Source of the DNA: Paramesorhizobium salinisoli
GTDB taxonomy: Bacteria; Pseudomonadota; Alphaproteobacteria; Rhizobiales; Rhizobiaceae
Length of the DNA stretch: 64,000 nucleotides
Reading direction: 5' to 3'
Assembly (NCBI RefSeq): GCF_003335045.1
Contig: NZ_QOZG01000004.1
Span: 310,001-374,000, forward strand
Shown here piece by piece: positions 26,469 through 35,464 of this stretch. The notes under the pieces were generated by a model. That model did no database searches. It saw only the letters and a list, made by a program, of their open reading frames with translations, and was not told the origin of the DNA. Every line of letters starts with the position of its first letter. The first letter of the stretch is position 1. Both the position numbers and the translations under genes were made by a program.

Positions 26469-27625
26469 TCCGCGTCGGACTTCATGGCGGCTTCTGCGAG
26501 AAGGGCCGCACCAGCGTCGGTATCGAAGCCGCCGGACGACGCGTCCTCCTCGATGTGGGGATCAAGGTCGGAGCGACGGGCCGGGACTATTATCCCCTGA
26601 TCGATGATGAGGCCATTCGGTCGCTGGATGCGCTGTTCATCTCGCATGCGCATGAGGATCATGTCGGCGGTTTGAGCTGGCTTTTGTCGCGCGGCTTCCG
26701 AGGCCGCATCTTCATGACGGCGGAAACGCTGGCAGAAAGTCCGGAGACGCTCGCCCATTATGGCGAGAGGGAGCATCTCGATGCTTTTCCGCTTGCCTCC
26801 GGCGCGGTGGAGATATTCGAGCCGGGAGATGTCATCGATCTCGGAGGATTGAGGATCGCGACTGGCCGCTCGGGTCATGTCGCAGGCGGCGTCTGGTTCG
26901 CGGCCGAGGCAAAAGGCCAGCGCGTCGTCTATTCGGCGGATGTGGTGTCGGACAGCAATGTCTTCGTCATGGACCCGCTGCCGCCATGCGACCTGCTCAT
27001 TCTCGATGCGTCCTATGGCGCCGATCCGATATCGGGCAGGGAACGCGCGGCTGCGATTCGGCAATGGATCGAGGCACGCCCCGATGGCTGCCTCCTGCCG
27101 ACACCCCTCTCGGGGCGTTCGCTCGAACTGATGGCGATCATGCCGGGGCGGTTCGCCATTCATGCAGCCATGCGTGCGGCGCTTGAAGCGCAGCTTGTGG
27201 CGGAGATGCTGCTTCCCGATGCCATCAGGCTGCTTCGCCAGCGCGTCGCAGGGGCAGAGGACTGGCGGGATGGCGATCCGTTTCCTTCCTGCCCGCTTCT
27301 CACCGATGACGGCATGGGGCGGGCCGGACCTTCCGCCGAGGCCATATCTCTGGCCGACGCAAAGGGCTATCCAATCCTGCTGACCGGGCATCTTCCCGAG
27401 GGAACGTCCGGCCATGCGCTGCACAGGCAGGGCAGGGCGGACTGGATCAGGCTGCCGACGCATCCGACACTATCAGGCCTCGTCGATATCTGGAGCGATG
27501 CGGGCAAGCCGCCGGTGCTCGGCCATTCCTGCCTGCTTGGCGCGCTTGAGGATTTGCGTCCGCATCTGCCGGGGCTGCGAACCGATCTTGCAACCGGCGA
27601 TTTCATCGATTTGAAAGATCAATAA
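26465..27625 (+). CDS. MBL-fold metallohydrolase in the transporter operon
   Basis: A 386-residue metallo-beta-lactamase-fold protein. The metal motif SHAHEDH at residues 60-66, the second His in GRSGHVAGG near 139 and the Asp in VVYSADVV give a binuclear site. The fold and the C-terminal region resemble beta-CASP/RNase J-like or phosphoesterase MBL proteins, but no specific RNA-processing signature is obvious. The start is a TTG overlapping the ATPase stop (TTGA). Its place between an importer and a SurE-like phosphatase suggests a phosphodiester or lactone hydrolase for the imported compound, which is inference only. Confidence 0.8.
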   Translation: MIRVGLHGGFCEKGRTSVGIEAAGRRVLLDVGIKVGATGRDYYPLIDDEAIRSLDALFISHAHEDHVGGLSWLLSRGFRGRIFMTAETLAESPETLAHYGEREHLDAFPLASGAVEIFEPGDVIDLGGLRIATGRSGHVAGGVWFAAEAKGQRVVYSADVVSDSNVFVMDPLPPCDLLILDASYGADPISGRERAAAIRQWIEARPDGCLLPTPLSGRSLELMAIMPGRFAIHAAMRAALEAQLVAEMLLPDAIRLLRQRVAGAEDWRDGDPFPSCPLLTDDGMGRAGPSAEAISLADAKGYPILLTGHLPEGTSGHALHRQGRADWIRLPTHPTLSGLVDIWSDAGKPPVLGHSCLLGALEDLRPHLPGLRTDLATGDFIDLKDQ

Positions 27626-27627
27626 TC

Positions 27628-28365
27628 ATGCGAATTCTTGTCTGCAACGATGACGGCATCGATGCGCCGGGGCTGAAACTCCTTGAGGAGGTGGCGCGTC
27701 AGCTCGCAAACGATGTCTGGGTTGTCGCGCCGGATGGCAAGCGCACGGCGGCGAGCGCTTCCATCACCATCGGCAGGCCCCTCACCATGCAGTATCTGGG
27801 CGACAACCGCTATTCCTGCTCCGGCACGCCGGCCGATTGTGTGGTGACGGCGATGACATGGCTCTTCAAGGGCGAAGCGAAGCCCGATCTGGTGCTGGCC
27901 GGCATCAATGACGGGCGCAATGCCGCCGAAGATATCATCTATTCCGGGACGCTCGGCATCGCCCGCGAAGCGACTTTCTGGGGCGTTCCTGCCATCGGTT
28001 TTTCACGGGTCAAGAACCCTCATACAACAGCTGAGGACGCGGATTTCCTTGCGCGCTTCATTCGCAATCTCTGGAAGGCGCGGGAGGCATGGTTTCTTGA
28101 CGGCCACTGGTTGAGCGTCAACCTTCCGGCTTCGCTGCCTGCACCTGTGTACCAGCCCCGGATCGGTCGCGACAAGATCGGCACCATTGCGGAGATCGTT
28201 TCGCAGCAGGCGGGCCAAACGGTGCTGGTCGTGCCGCGGGGACGGACGCATGCCAGCACCCCCGGCGACGAGAACGATCTGATCAATCAGGGCAATATCT
28301 GCATCAACCGGCTCAACTGGTTCGGTGAGACGCCGCTGAAAGAGAATTTGCTGGAGACGTTGTAG
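27628..28365 (+). CDS. SurE-like 5'/3'-nucleotidase (phosphatase)
   Basis: A 245-residue SurE-family metal-dependent phosphatase. Metal ligands are the NDDG at residues 7-10, the Ser in AASASI near 39, and the Asn in LAGINDGRNAAED near 93. SGTLGIAREATFWGVPAIGFS continues the family pattern. SurE enzymes remove phosphate from nucleoside monophosphates and related esters. The usual housekeeping surE lies near pcm, so this copy, in an importer operon three bases after an MBL gene, is probably a specialised paralogue that dephosphorylates an imported substrate. The classical NDDG is followed by IDAPGLK, as in canonical members. Confidence 0.85.
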   Translation: MRILVCNDDGIDAPGLKLLEEVARQLANDVWVVAPDGKRTAASASITIGRPLTMQYLGDNRYSCSGTPADCVVTAMTWLFKGEAKPDLVLAGINDGRNAAEDIIYSGTLGIAREATFWGVPAIGFSRVKNPHTTAEDADFLARFIRNLWKAREAWFLDGHWLSVNLPASLPAPVYQPRIGRDKIGTIAEIVSQQAGQTVLVVPRGRTHASTPGDENDLINQGNICINRLNWFGETPLKENLLETL

Positions 28366-28406
28366 CCCGACTTATCCTAAAGGAAGTGCCGTTGACTGGC
28401 TGAGAG

Positions 28407-28452
28407 GTTGAGGAATGGATCCCAGTGCTTGTCACTGGATCCATTCCTCAAC
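28407..28452. repeat. Long hairpin between surE-like and tex genes
   Basis: Arms of 16 bases (GTTGAGGAATGGATCC / GGATCCATTCCTCAAC) are extended by a further CAGTG/CACTG pairing, with a 5-base loop and one extra C. It sits between the convergent ends of the two genes. No T-tract follows on either strand, so it may be a REP-like mobile palindrome or RNA-stabilising hairpin and not a classic terminator. Confidence 0.6.
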
Positions 28453-28491
28453 GGTGCCACAGCCGCCATGCGGAGATCGATCGCGCTGCGG

Positions 28492-30795
28492 TTACTTCTT
28501 CCGCATCGCGTCGGCGAGGGCTGCGCCGAACGCACCTTGTTGCGCCGGCTTTTCCTGTGGCTTCTGGCTGAAGGCGCGGGGTGCGCTCTTCGGCTGCGGG
28601 GCATTGTTGCCGCGTGGCGGTGGTGCTTCGCCATCCCTGCGCATGGTGAGGCTGATGCGCTTGCGGGGGACATCCACCTCGACGACGCGGACTTTCACCA
28701 CATCGCCTGCCTTCACCACCTCGTGCGGGTCCTTCACGAACTTGTCGGCGAGCTGCGAGACATGGACGAGGCCGTCCTGATGCACGCCGATATCGACGAA
28801 AGCGCCGAAGGCCGCGACATTCGTCACCGTGCCTTCGAGCAACATTCCGGGCTTCAGATCCTTGATGTCGTCGACGCCGTCGGCAAAAGTCGCGGTCTTG
28901 AATCCTGGGCGGGGGTCGCGTCCGGGTTTTTCCAGCTCGGCGATGATGTCGCGGACGGTGGGAAGGCCGAAGCGCTCATCGACGAAAACGCGCGGGTCGA
29001 GCGCCTTCAGCGCCGCGCCGTCGCTCATTAGCGCGCGCACATCGCGTCCGCAGGCTGCGACGATCTTCTTCGCCACGCCATAGGCTTCCGGGTGGACGGC
29101 TGAGGCGTCAAGCGGTTCCGCGCCGTTTGGAATGCGCAGAAAGCCGGCGCATTGCTCGAAGGTGCGGTTGCCAAGGCGCGCGACTTTCAGGAGATCCTTG
29201 CGGCTTTTGAACGGTCCGGTTTCGTCGCGGTGGGCGATGATCGCCTCGGCCAGCGATTGGCCCAGCCCTGAGACGCGGGCGAGCAGCGAGGCGGACGCCG
29301 TGTTGAGATCGACGCCAACGGCGTTCACGGCGTCCTCCACCACGGCGTCCAGCGCGCGGGCGAGGCGGGATTGGTCGACATCGTGCTGATATTGCCCGAC
29401 GCCAATCGATTTCGGGTCGATCTTGACGAGTTCTGCCAACGGGTCCTGCAGGCGGCGGGCGATCGATACCGCGCCGCGCAAGCTGACATCGAGGCCGGGA
29501 AATTCCATGGCAGCCGCTTCGGACGCCGAATAGACCGAGGCGCCGGCTTCCGAGACGATGACTTTCAGTGGCTTCGGTGCGGGCATGTTGGCCAGCATGT
29601 CGGCGACGAGGCGCTCCGTCTCGCGGCTTCCCGTGCCGTTGCCGATGGCGATGAGTTCGATCTTGTGCTTGCGGACAAGGCTGGCGATTTCGGCTTGCGC
29701 ACCGCGCAGATCGTTCCGCGGCTGAAAGGGATAGACGGTGGCGGTGTCGAGAAGCTTTCCGGTGCCATCAACGACGGCGACCTTGACGCCGGTGCGGATG
29801 CCGGGGTCGAGCCCCATGGTGGCGCGCGATCCGGCGGGCGCGGCGAGCAGCAGATCCTTCAGATTACGGGCGAAGACGTGGATTGCTTCTTCTTCGGCGC
29901 GCTCGCGCAATTCGCGCATCAGGTCGAGTGAAAGGTGGAGCGATAGTTTCACTCGCCAGGTCCAGCCGGCGACTTCCATCAGCCAGCGGTCGCCGGGCAA
30001 TGTGGCGCCGATGGAATAGGCGGCGGCGATCATCCGCTGCACCGGCTTGACCGGCGAAGTGTCGTCGGCGTCGACCTCGATTTCAAGCGACAGCACATCC
30101 TCGTTGCGGCCGCGCAGCATGGCGAGCGCGCGGTGGCCCGGCACCGTGGCCCAGCGCTCGGCATGGTCGAAATAATCGGAGAATTTCGCGCCCGCCTCCT
30201 GCTTGCCGTCCACGACGCGCGAGCGCAGGAAGGCGCGCTCCTTCATATGATTGCGCAGCCGCCCGATGAGATCGGCGTTTTCGGCGAAACCTTCCGCGAT
30301 GATGTCGCGCGCGCCTTCAAGCGCTGTCTTCACGTCGGGTACGTCGTCTGTGACGTAGGATCGCGCCAGTTCGGCGGGGTCGATGCGACGATCGGCGAGG
30401 ACCGCCTCGGCAAGCGGTCCAAGCCCGCGTTCGCGGGCGATTTCGGCGCGGGTGCGACGCTTCGGCTTAAAAGGCAGGTAGATATCCTCAAGCTCCGCCT
30501 TGGTGGCGACGGAGGCGAGCTTGGCTTCCAGCTCCGGCGTCAGCTTGCCCTGCGAGCGGATGGAATCGACGATGGTGGAGCGCCGCGCTTCAAGCTCGCG
30601 CAGATAGGAAAGGCGTTCGGCGAGCAGGCGCAATTGCGTATCGTCAAGCCCGCCGGTCGCTTCCTTGCGGTAGCGCGCCACGAAGGGGACGGTCGATCCC
30701 TCGTCGAGAAGCGTGATCGCAGCGGCGGCCTGGTCGGGGCGTGCGTTGATTTCGGCTGCGATGATCGGGGCGAGGCGCTTGATGTCTTCTGCCAT
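28492..30795 (-). CDS. tex: Tex, S1-domain RNA-binding transcription accessory protein
   Basis: A 767-residue Tex protein. The N-terminal helical region ([17 protein letters not shown]) is followed by a YqgF/RNase H-like fold ([21 protein letters not shown]-like region near 335), helix-hairpin-helix units ([35 protein letters not shown]) and a C-terminal S1 domain ([21 protein letters not shown]) near 650-720. A basic Pro/Ala-rich tail ends the protein. Tex is a conserved housekeeping protein linked to transcription and RNA turnover. I chose the ATG at 30795; a frame extension to 30852 lacks homologous sequence. Confidence 0.95.
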   Translation of the reverse strand: MAEDIKRLAPIIAAEINARPDQAAAAITLLDEGSTVPFVARYRKEATGGLDDTQLRLLAERLSYLRELEARRSTIVDSIRSQGKLTPELEAKLASVATKAELEDIYLPFKPKRRTRAEIARERGLGPLAEAVLADRRIDPAELARSYVTDDVPDVKTALEGARDIIAEGFAENADLIGRLRNHMKERAFLRSRVVDGKQEAGAKFSDYFDHAERWATVPGHRALAMLRGRNEDVLSLEIEVDADDTSPVKPVQRMIAAAYSIGATLPGDRWLMEVAGWTWRVKLSLHLSLDLMRELRERAEEEAIHVFARNLKDLLLAAPAGSRATMGLDPGIRTGVKVAVVDGTGKLLDTATVYPFQPRNDLRGAQAEIASLVRKHKIELIAIGNGTGSRETERLVADMLANMPAPKPLKVIVSEAGASVYSASEAAAMEFPGLDVSLRGAVSIARRLQDPLAELVKIDPKSIGVGQYQHDVDQSRLARALDAVVEDAVNAVGVDLNTASASLLARVSGLGQSLAEAIIAHRDETGPFKSRKDLLKVARLGNRTFEQCAGFLRIPNGAEPLDASAVHPEAYGVAKKIVAACGRDVRALMSDGAALKALDPRVFVDERFGLPTVRDIIAELEKPGRDPRPGFKTATFADGVDDIKDLKPGMLLEGTVTNVAAFGAFVDIGVHQDGLVHVSQLADKFVKDPHEVVKAGDVVKVRVVEVDVPRKRISLTMRRDGEAPPPRGNNAPQPKSAPRAFSQKPQEKPAQQGAFGAALADAMRKK

Positions 30796-30948
30796 GTCGG
30801 TCTCGTGCTGATGAGGGGAGGGCAACCATAGTCGGACGGTGGAAAGGCGCAAACAAGGCGATGCGGCTCATTTGGATGTTCCACAAGAAAGGACGCGGAG
30901 ATGAGTAGCGCCTTGTCTCACGGTAAAGTGAGCGCGAGCGATCTTTAT

Positions 30949-30964
30949 ATCGTTAAAAAACGAT
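30949..30964. promoter_or_regulatory. Inverted repeat in arsR promoter, candidate operator
   Basis: ATCGTT-aaaa-AACGAT within an AT-rich stretch (TTTATATCGTT...CTATATATC), 35 bases upstream of the ArsR ATG. ArsR-type repressors commonly bind such AT-rich palindromes over their own promoter. Confidence 0.45.
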
Positions 30965-30998
30965 CTATATATCACCTATACCAGATGGAAGAGGACTT

Positions 30999-31289
30999 AT
31001 GAACCGCGAAGAAATCCTCAAGGCACTGGCGCATCCGATCCGGCTCGACATGCTGAACTGGATGAAAGAGCCGGAAAATCATTTCACCCAGGAGCACCCG
31101 TTCGAGATGGGGGTCTGCGCCGGCGGATTCGAGCGGTCCAGCGGACTGTCGCAATCGGCTGTGTCGGCGCATCTGGCGACGCTTAGCCGTGCTGAACTCG
31201 TGACCACGCGCCGCGTCGGGCAATGGATTTTCTACAAGCGTAATGAGGAAACCATCGCGGCTTTTCTTAAATCGCTTTCCGACCTCTGA
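30999..31289 (+). CDS. ArsR-family repressor, upstream of ene-reductase
   Basis: A 96-residue winged-helix protein. The N-terminal LKALAHPIRLDMLNWMKEP and HTH SGLSQSAVSAHLATLSRAELV, followed by the wing VTTRRVGQWIFYKRNEE, are typical of ArsR. No metal-binding CxC motif is present; a single Cys in GVCAGG lies just before the HTH, so sensing may be through thiol chemistry. It is 25 bases upstream of an Old Yellow Enzyme gene on the same strand and likely controls it. It resembles the second ArsR at 33164-33463. Confidence 0.9.
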   Translation: MNREEILKALAHPIRLDMLNWMKEPENHFTQEHPFEMGVCAGGFERSSGLSQSAVSAHLATLSRAELVTTRRVGQWIFYKRNEETIAAFLKSLSDL

Positions 31290-31314
31290 ATGCCCCCTCA
31301 TGAAAGGCATATCG

Positions 31315-32430
31315 ATGACAACACTCTTTGATCCGATCAAAGCCGGCGATCTGCAACTCGCCAACCGTATTGCCATGGCGCCGCTCACGCGCAACCGCTC
31401 GCCCAATGCGACTCCGACCGAGATGAGCACCACCTACTACTCCCAGCGCGCGACGGCAGGACTGCTCATCTCCGAGGGAACGGCGATCACGCAACAGGGG
31501 CAGGGCTATGCCGACGTGCCGGGCCTTTATGGGCCGGAACAGCTTGCGGCGTGGCGCAAGGTGACCGATGCTGTCCATGCGGAGGGCGGCAAGATCGTTG
31601 CGCAGGTCTGGCATGTCGGGCGCGTTTCCCATAATTCGCTGCAGCCTGGTGCGGGTAAGCCGGTAGCGCCTTCGGCGATCCGTGCCAAGACGAGGACCTA
31701 TCTCATCGGCGCTGACGGTAATGGTTCGTTTGTGGAAACGTCGGAGCCGCGAGCGCTGGAGACAAGCGAATTGTCGGGAATTGTGGAGGACTACCGCCGC
31801 GCGGCAAAAGCGGCAGTCGAGGAAGCCGGCTTCGACGGCGTCGAGATCCATGCGGCCAATGGTTACCTGCTCGATCAGTTCCTGCTTTCGGGGACCAATC
31901 ACCGTACCGACGCATATGGTGGCTCAATCGAGAATCGCGCCCGCTTCCTGCTCGAAGTGGTCGATGCCATTACGAGCGAGATCGGGGGAGGGCGTACAGG
32001 CATTCGTCTTTCGCCGGTCACACCCGCCAATGACGCATCCGACCCGGATCCGCAACCGCTTTTCAATCATGTCGTCGGCAAGCTCGCTCCCTATGGCCTT
32101 GCCTTTGTGCATGTCATCGAAGGGGCGACGGGCGGTCCTCGCGATTTCCAGCAGGGCAATCAGCCTTTCGACTATGCGGCCTTCAAGGCGGCTTACCGCG
32201 ATGCGGGCGGCACGGGCGCATGGATCGTCAACAATGGCTATGACCGCAAGCTGGCGGAAGAGGTGGTTGCGGAAGGCCGCGCCGATCTCGTCGCCTTCGG
32301 CAAGCCATTCATAGCCAATCCCGATCTCGTGCGGCGGTTCAAGGAGAACTCGGAGCTGAATACGCCTGACAATACCACTTTCTATGGCGGCGGGGCGAAG
32401 GGATATATCGATTATCCGGCTTTGACATAA
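31315..32430 (+). CDS. Ene-reductase of the Old Yellow Enzyme family (NemA-like)
   Basis: A 371-residue FMN-dependent NADPH oxidoreductase reducing activated C=C bonds or nitro/nitrate esters. It starts TTLFDPIKAGDLQLANRIAMAPLTRNRS, with AQVWHVGRVSHNS, EIHAANGYLLDQF and TNHRTDAYGGSIENR carrying substrate- and FMN-contacting residues including the proton-donor Tyr. The ATG at 31315 has GAAAGG at proper spacing; an ATG at 31300 is possible. Control by the adjacent ArsR suggests an electrophile-response function. Its 3' end overlaps the convergent endonuclease gene by 19 bases. Confidence 0.93.
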   Translation: MTTLFDPIKAGDLQLANRIAMAPLTRNRSPNATPTEMSTTYYSQRATAGLLISEGTAITQQGQGYADVPGLYGPEQLAAWRKVTDAVHAEGGKIVAQVWHVGRVSHNSLQPGAGKPVAPSAIRAKTRTYLIGADGNGSFVETSEPRALETSELSGIVEDYRRAAKAAVEEAGFDGVEIHAANGYLLDQFLLSGTNHRTDAYGGSIENRARFLLEVVDAITSEIGGGRTGIRLSPVTPANDASDPDPQPLFNHVVGKLAPYGLAFVHVIEGATGGPRDFQQGNQPFDYAAFKAAYRDAGGTGAWIVNNGYDRKLAEEVVAEGRADLVAFGKPFIANPDLVRRFKENSELNTPDNTTFYGGGAKGYIDYPALT

Positions 32431-33134
32431 TGGGAAGTATGGACGCATGAACCCCTGAGCGGGCATTGCCCGCAGGACGGATTGCGGACGGTGCAGAATG
32501 TCTGCCCCAGGCGCTTCATCAGCCAATGATGCTCTTCAAAAGCGCCGGCATCCCAATCGGCGGGAAGCTGGCGCTCGAGAAGGGGATAGCCTTCTTCGAT
32601 CGAGGCCAGTGGGCCGACGAGCTTCAGCCTTCTGGCGATGCGAAGATGGTGCGTGTCTATGACGAGGATGCGCTTTTGCAGCGTGCTGAAATTGAGGGTG
32701 GAGGCGGCAATCTTCACCCCGACGCCGGGCAGGCGTTCCAGCCATTGCTGGGCAGAATCGGCGGGCCAGCCATGCAGGAAGTCGAGATCGAAAGTGCTTC
32801 TTAGGGCGATGATGATCTGCACCGCCCGAGGGATATAGCGCGCATATTTTTCCGCCAGCGTGATGTCCGCGATCAGTGTCCATATATCTTCGAACGATGC
32901 CTCCTCCAGGCCTTTCCAGTCGGGGAAACGCCGGCGCAGGCGCTGGAAAACGTCGCGGGAAATCTCGTCGCGCGTGCGCACGCTCAGCATGCCGTGGATG
33001 AACTGGCTCGCCGGATCAAGCCGCGGCGCTTCCGGTTTCCGGCCGAAAGTCTGTTCGAGCCGGCGATGAACAGCCTCCACAGGCTGCGGCGCTTCCTTGG
33101 CAGGTGCAGTTGCATGTTCCAGATTTAAGAACAA
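32412..33134 (-). CDS. Endonuclease III-like HhH-GPD DNA glycosylase with 4Fe-4S cluster
   Basis: A protein of about 240 residues. The HhH motif LPGVGVKIAAS carries the conserved Lys after VGV, the catalytic Asp is in VIDTHHLRIARRL, and the C-terminus has a Cys-x6-Cys-x2-Cys-x5-Cys cluster-binding pattern ending RGSC. It should excise damaged bases with AP-lyase activity, but it is divergent from housekeeping Nth (VGVK for VGRK) and may be an atypical member. The start is uncertain: the open frame begins with a TTG at 33134 without a good RBS, and a GTG about 18 codons later is an alternative. Confidence 0.85.
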   Translation of the reverse strand: MFLNLEHATAPAKEAPQPVEAVHRRLEQTFGRKPEAPRLDPASQFIHGMLSVRTRDEISRDVFQRLRRRFPDWKGLEEASFEDIWTLIADITLAEKYARYIPRAVQIIIALRSTFDLDFLHGWPADSAQQWLERLPGVGVKIAASTLNFSTLQKRILVIDTHHLRIARRLKLVGPLASIEEGYPLLERQLPADWDAGAFEEHHWLMKRLGQTFCTVRNPSCGQCPLRGSCVHTSHYVKAG

Positions 33135-33163
33135 AACAGGAACTAGTGCAATGGCTTTGTCAT

Positions 33164-33463
33164 TCAGAGGTTGGAAACGAGTGCTGTGAGGGCGGCCATC
33201 CGCTTCTCGTCACGCTTGTAGAAGATCCATTGCTTGATGCGCTTTGGCCGCACCAGCCCGGCGTGGACGAGAATACGCATGTGCTCGCTGAGCGTCGCCT
33301 GGCTGATCCCGAGTTTTTCAGCAATGAGAACCGCGCAGACGCCATCCTCCGCCAGATCGCCATCGATTTGCGGCGGAAAATGTACATGCGGCTCCTTCAG
33401 CCATCCGAGGATGGCGAGGCGGCGTTCATTGGCCAGTGCCTTGATAAGATCGACCTCTTGCAT
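33164..33463 (-). CDS. ArsR-family repressor, divergent from threonine dehydratase
   Basis: A 99-residue winged-helix protein: KALANERRLAILGWLKEP, an insertion DGVCAVLIAEKLGISQATLSEHM forming the HTH, and wing LVRPKRIKQWIFYKRDEKRM. No CxC metal motif; one Cys in GVCAVL occupies the same place as in the ArsR at 30999. A perfect inverted repeat overlaps its start codon region (33467-33484). It is divergent from a dehydratase gene and 30 bases from the EndoIII-like gene start, which it follows in the same direction. Confidence 0.9.
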   Translation of the reverse strand: MQEVDLIKALANERRLAILGWLKEPHVHFPPQIDGDLAEDGVCAVLIAEKLGISQATLSEHMRILVHAGLVRPKRIKQWIFYKRDEKRMAALTALVSNL

Positions 33464-33466
33464 TTC

Positions 33467-33484
33467 GTTACTTTGCTAAGTAAC
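33467..33484. promoter_or_regulatory. ArsR operator candidate between arsR and dehydratase genes
   Basis: Perfect inverted repeat GTTACTT-tgct-AAGTAAC, starting 4 bases from the ArsR start codon; a partly overlapping ACTTTG...CAAAGT also exists. Its position in the divergent promoter fits autorepression and control of the dehydratase gene. Confidence 0.6.
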
Positions 33485-33517
33485 AAAGTCATTGTCAATC
33501 CTTATCCGGAGCTGCCC

Positions 33518-34462
33518 ATGTTTCCCGACGTGCCGATCTCACCCGAACGCATCAGCGAGACGGAACGGCTCATCCGTCCGCATATCCGCCGCACGCCGGT
33601 CCTGCGCGCAAACATGGCCGATTTCGACCTTAGGCCCGGCCGTGTCGATTTCAAGCTCGAATATCTGCAGCATTCGGGCTCGTTCAAGGCGCGCGGTGCC
33701 TTCGCCAATCTGTTGAGCAGGCCGGTTCCGGAGGCCGGCGTGGTTGCGGCTTCCGGGGGCAACCATGGTGCGGCGGTCGCCTATGCCGCGATGCGGCTTG
33801 GCATACCAGCGACGATTTTCGTGCCGAGCGTCACCTCGCCCGCCAAGGTCGAGCGTATCCGCAGCTACGGGGCGGATCTGATGATTGCCGGCGAACGCTA
33901 TGCCGACGCGCTTGCGGCCAGCCTGCAATTCGGGGAGGAACGGGGCGCCATGGCTGTCCATGCCTATGATCAGGTGGAGACATTGCTGGGGCAGGGGACC
34001 ATCGGCTGCGAGATCGAGGCGGATATCCCGGATATCGACACTTTGCTGGTGGCTGTTGGCGGCGGCGGGCTCATCGGCGGCATAGCCGCCTGGTTTCGCG
34101 GACGCGTCAGGGTTGTCGCCGTCGAGCCCGAAGGCTCTCCGACGCTGTGGCGGGCATTCGAGGCCGGGCATCCGGTCGACGCCCCGACGGAAGGCATTGC
34201 CGCGGACTCGCTTGCGCCGAAGCGTGTCGGCGAGATCATGTACCCGATCGCGCAGGCATTTGCCGAGCGGCCCGTCCTCGTTTCCGACGATGAAATCCGT
34301 TACGCCCAGAAGATGCTTTGGGACAGGCTTCGGGTGGTAGCGGAGCCGGGTGGGGCCACGGCTTTCGCGGCGCTTTTGTCGGGAAAATATGCTCCAAGGC
34401 CCGAGGAGCACGTGGCAGTCCTGCTGTGTGGAGCCAACACGACCGCCGTCCATTTCGATTGA
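33518..34462 (+). CDS. PLP-dependent threonine/serine dehydratase-like enzyme
   Basis: A 314-residue fold-type II PLP enzyme. The Schiff-base Lys is K57 in SGSFKARGA; ASGGNHGAAVAYAA binds the cofactor, and VAVGGGGLIGGIAAW is the phosphate-binding glycine loop. The protein lacks a C-terminal ACT regulatory domain, so it resembles catabolic threonine dehydratase or serine/threo-3-hydroxyaspartate dehydratases and not biosynthetic IlvA. The ATG at 33518 has GGAG seven bases upstream; the open frame further upstream crosses the arsR gene and is not used. The adjacent ArsR likely regulates it. Confidence 0.88.
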   Translation: MFPDVPISPERISETERLIRPHIRRTPVLRANMADFDLRPGRVDFKLEYLQHSGSFKARGAFANLLSRPVPEAGVVAASGGNHGAAVAYAAMRLGIPATIFVPSVTSPAKVERIRSYGADLMIAGERYADALAASLQFGEERGAMAVHAYDQVETLLGQGTIGCEIEADIPDIDTLLVAVGGGGLIGGIAAWFRGRVRVVAVEPEGSPTLWRAFEAGHPVDAPTEGIAADSLAPKRVGEIMYPIAQAFAERPVLVSDDEIRYAQKMLWDRLRVVAEPGGATAFAALLSGKYAPRPEEHVAVLLCGANTTAVHFD

Positions 34463-34489
34463 GCTAAGCTGTTGTTACGGGCAATCCGG

Positions 34490-35464
34490 TCAGGCGGTGA
34501 TATCGACCACGCCACAATCGCCGGCTTGCGAACCGAAGGCGAGACGGCGGTTGGTTTCGTCCCAGTCCATTGAGGTGATCGCGCCCTTGCCGGGGCGGCG
34601 CAGCAGTACTTCCTTCTGATCGGCAAAGCGGACAACCAGAATCATCCCATCGGAATAGCCGACGGCGACGATATCCTCCACGGGATGGCACGCGACGGCG
34701 CTGACCATGACGTCGGCGCGGAAGCCCAGTTCCATCGGCGCTTTGCCCATGGGGCCATCCTTGCCGGAAAACGGCCAGACAACCGCAGCAGGCGCGCCGG
34801 ATGTTGCGAGCCATTTACCCTTGGCGCTCCAAGACCAATCCTTGACCTTGGACGGGTAGCCGGTCATCCGCATATGGCGATTGTCTTCGAGCCGCCAGCC
34901 ATGCAATGCGTTTTCCTGCATTGTGGTGACGAGGAAGCGGCCATCGGGCGAAAACATCACGCCGACATGCGCGCCCTTCCATTCAAGCTCCACCGGTTTG
35001 CTCTCGGTCCCCGCCCAATGCAGCGTTACGCCATTATAGCGAGCGACGGCAAGGCGCATGCCCTTCGGCGCGAAGGCGACGCCCTCGACACTGCGCGGAT
35101 GCTCGAACTCCCTGACCTTGCCATTCTGTTCGCGCACCCAGGCGCTGCGTCCCGAAGCGAAAGCGACGGCGCTCTGCGGCCCCGATGCGATGGCGGTCAT
35201 CCACTTGCGCGGAACGGACGCCAGTTCCTCCGCTTCACCGGTTGGCCCGGTCCGGCAAACGCGACCGTCCTCGCCGCCAGTCAGCAGCGATTTTCCGTCG
35301 TGGGAGCGCGTGGCGCATAGAAGCCCATCATGGGCCTGGGTCACCTTATGGCCATTGTCCAGGCGATGAATGGATCCGTCGGCAAGCGCATAGAAGGGAA
35401 TGCCGGAGATAAAGCGCGCGACAACGCAATGGCCGGTCAGATCAAGCGGGGCAATTGTGGGCAT
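34490..35464 (-). CDS. WD40-repeat protein associated with a COG0523 GTPase
   Basis: A 324-residue protein made of degenerate WD40 blades; visible units include LLCATRSHDGKSLLTGGEDGRV, SVEGVAFAPKGMRLAVARYN, VGVMFSPDGRFLVTT and AITSMDWDETNRRLAFGSQ. No signal peptide. It starts immediately after the stop of the COG0523 GTPase gene, so the two are probably co-translated. This pairing recurs in alphaproteobacteria as part of zinc-limitation responses; the WD40 protein may be a scaffold or client. Biochemical role unknown. Confidence 0.85.
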   Translation of the reverse strand: MPTIAPLDLTGHCVVARFISGIPFYALADGSIHRLDNGHKVTQAHDGLLCATRSHDGKSLLTGGEDGRVCRTGPTGEAEELASVPRKWMTAIASGPQSAVAFASGRSAWVREQNGKVREFEHPRSVEGVAFAPKGMRLAVARYNGVTLHWAGTESKPVELEWKGAHVGVMFSPDGRFLVTTMQENALHGWRLEDNRHMRMTGYPSKVKDWSWSAKGKWLATSGAPAAVVWPFSGKDGPMGKAPMELGFRADVMVSAVACHPVEDIVAVGYSDGMILVVRFADQKEVLLRRPGKGAITSMDWDETNRRLAFGSQAGDCGVVDITA

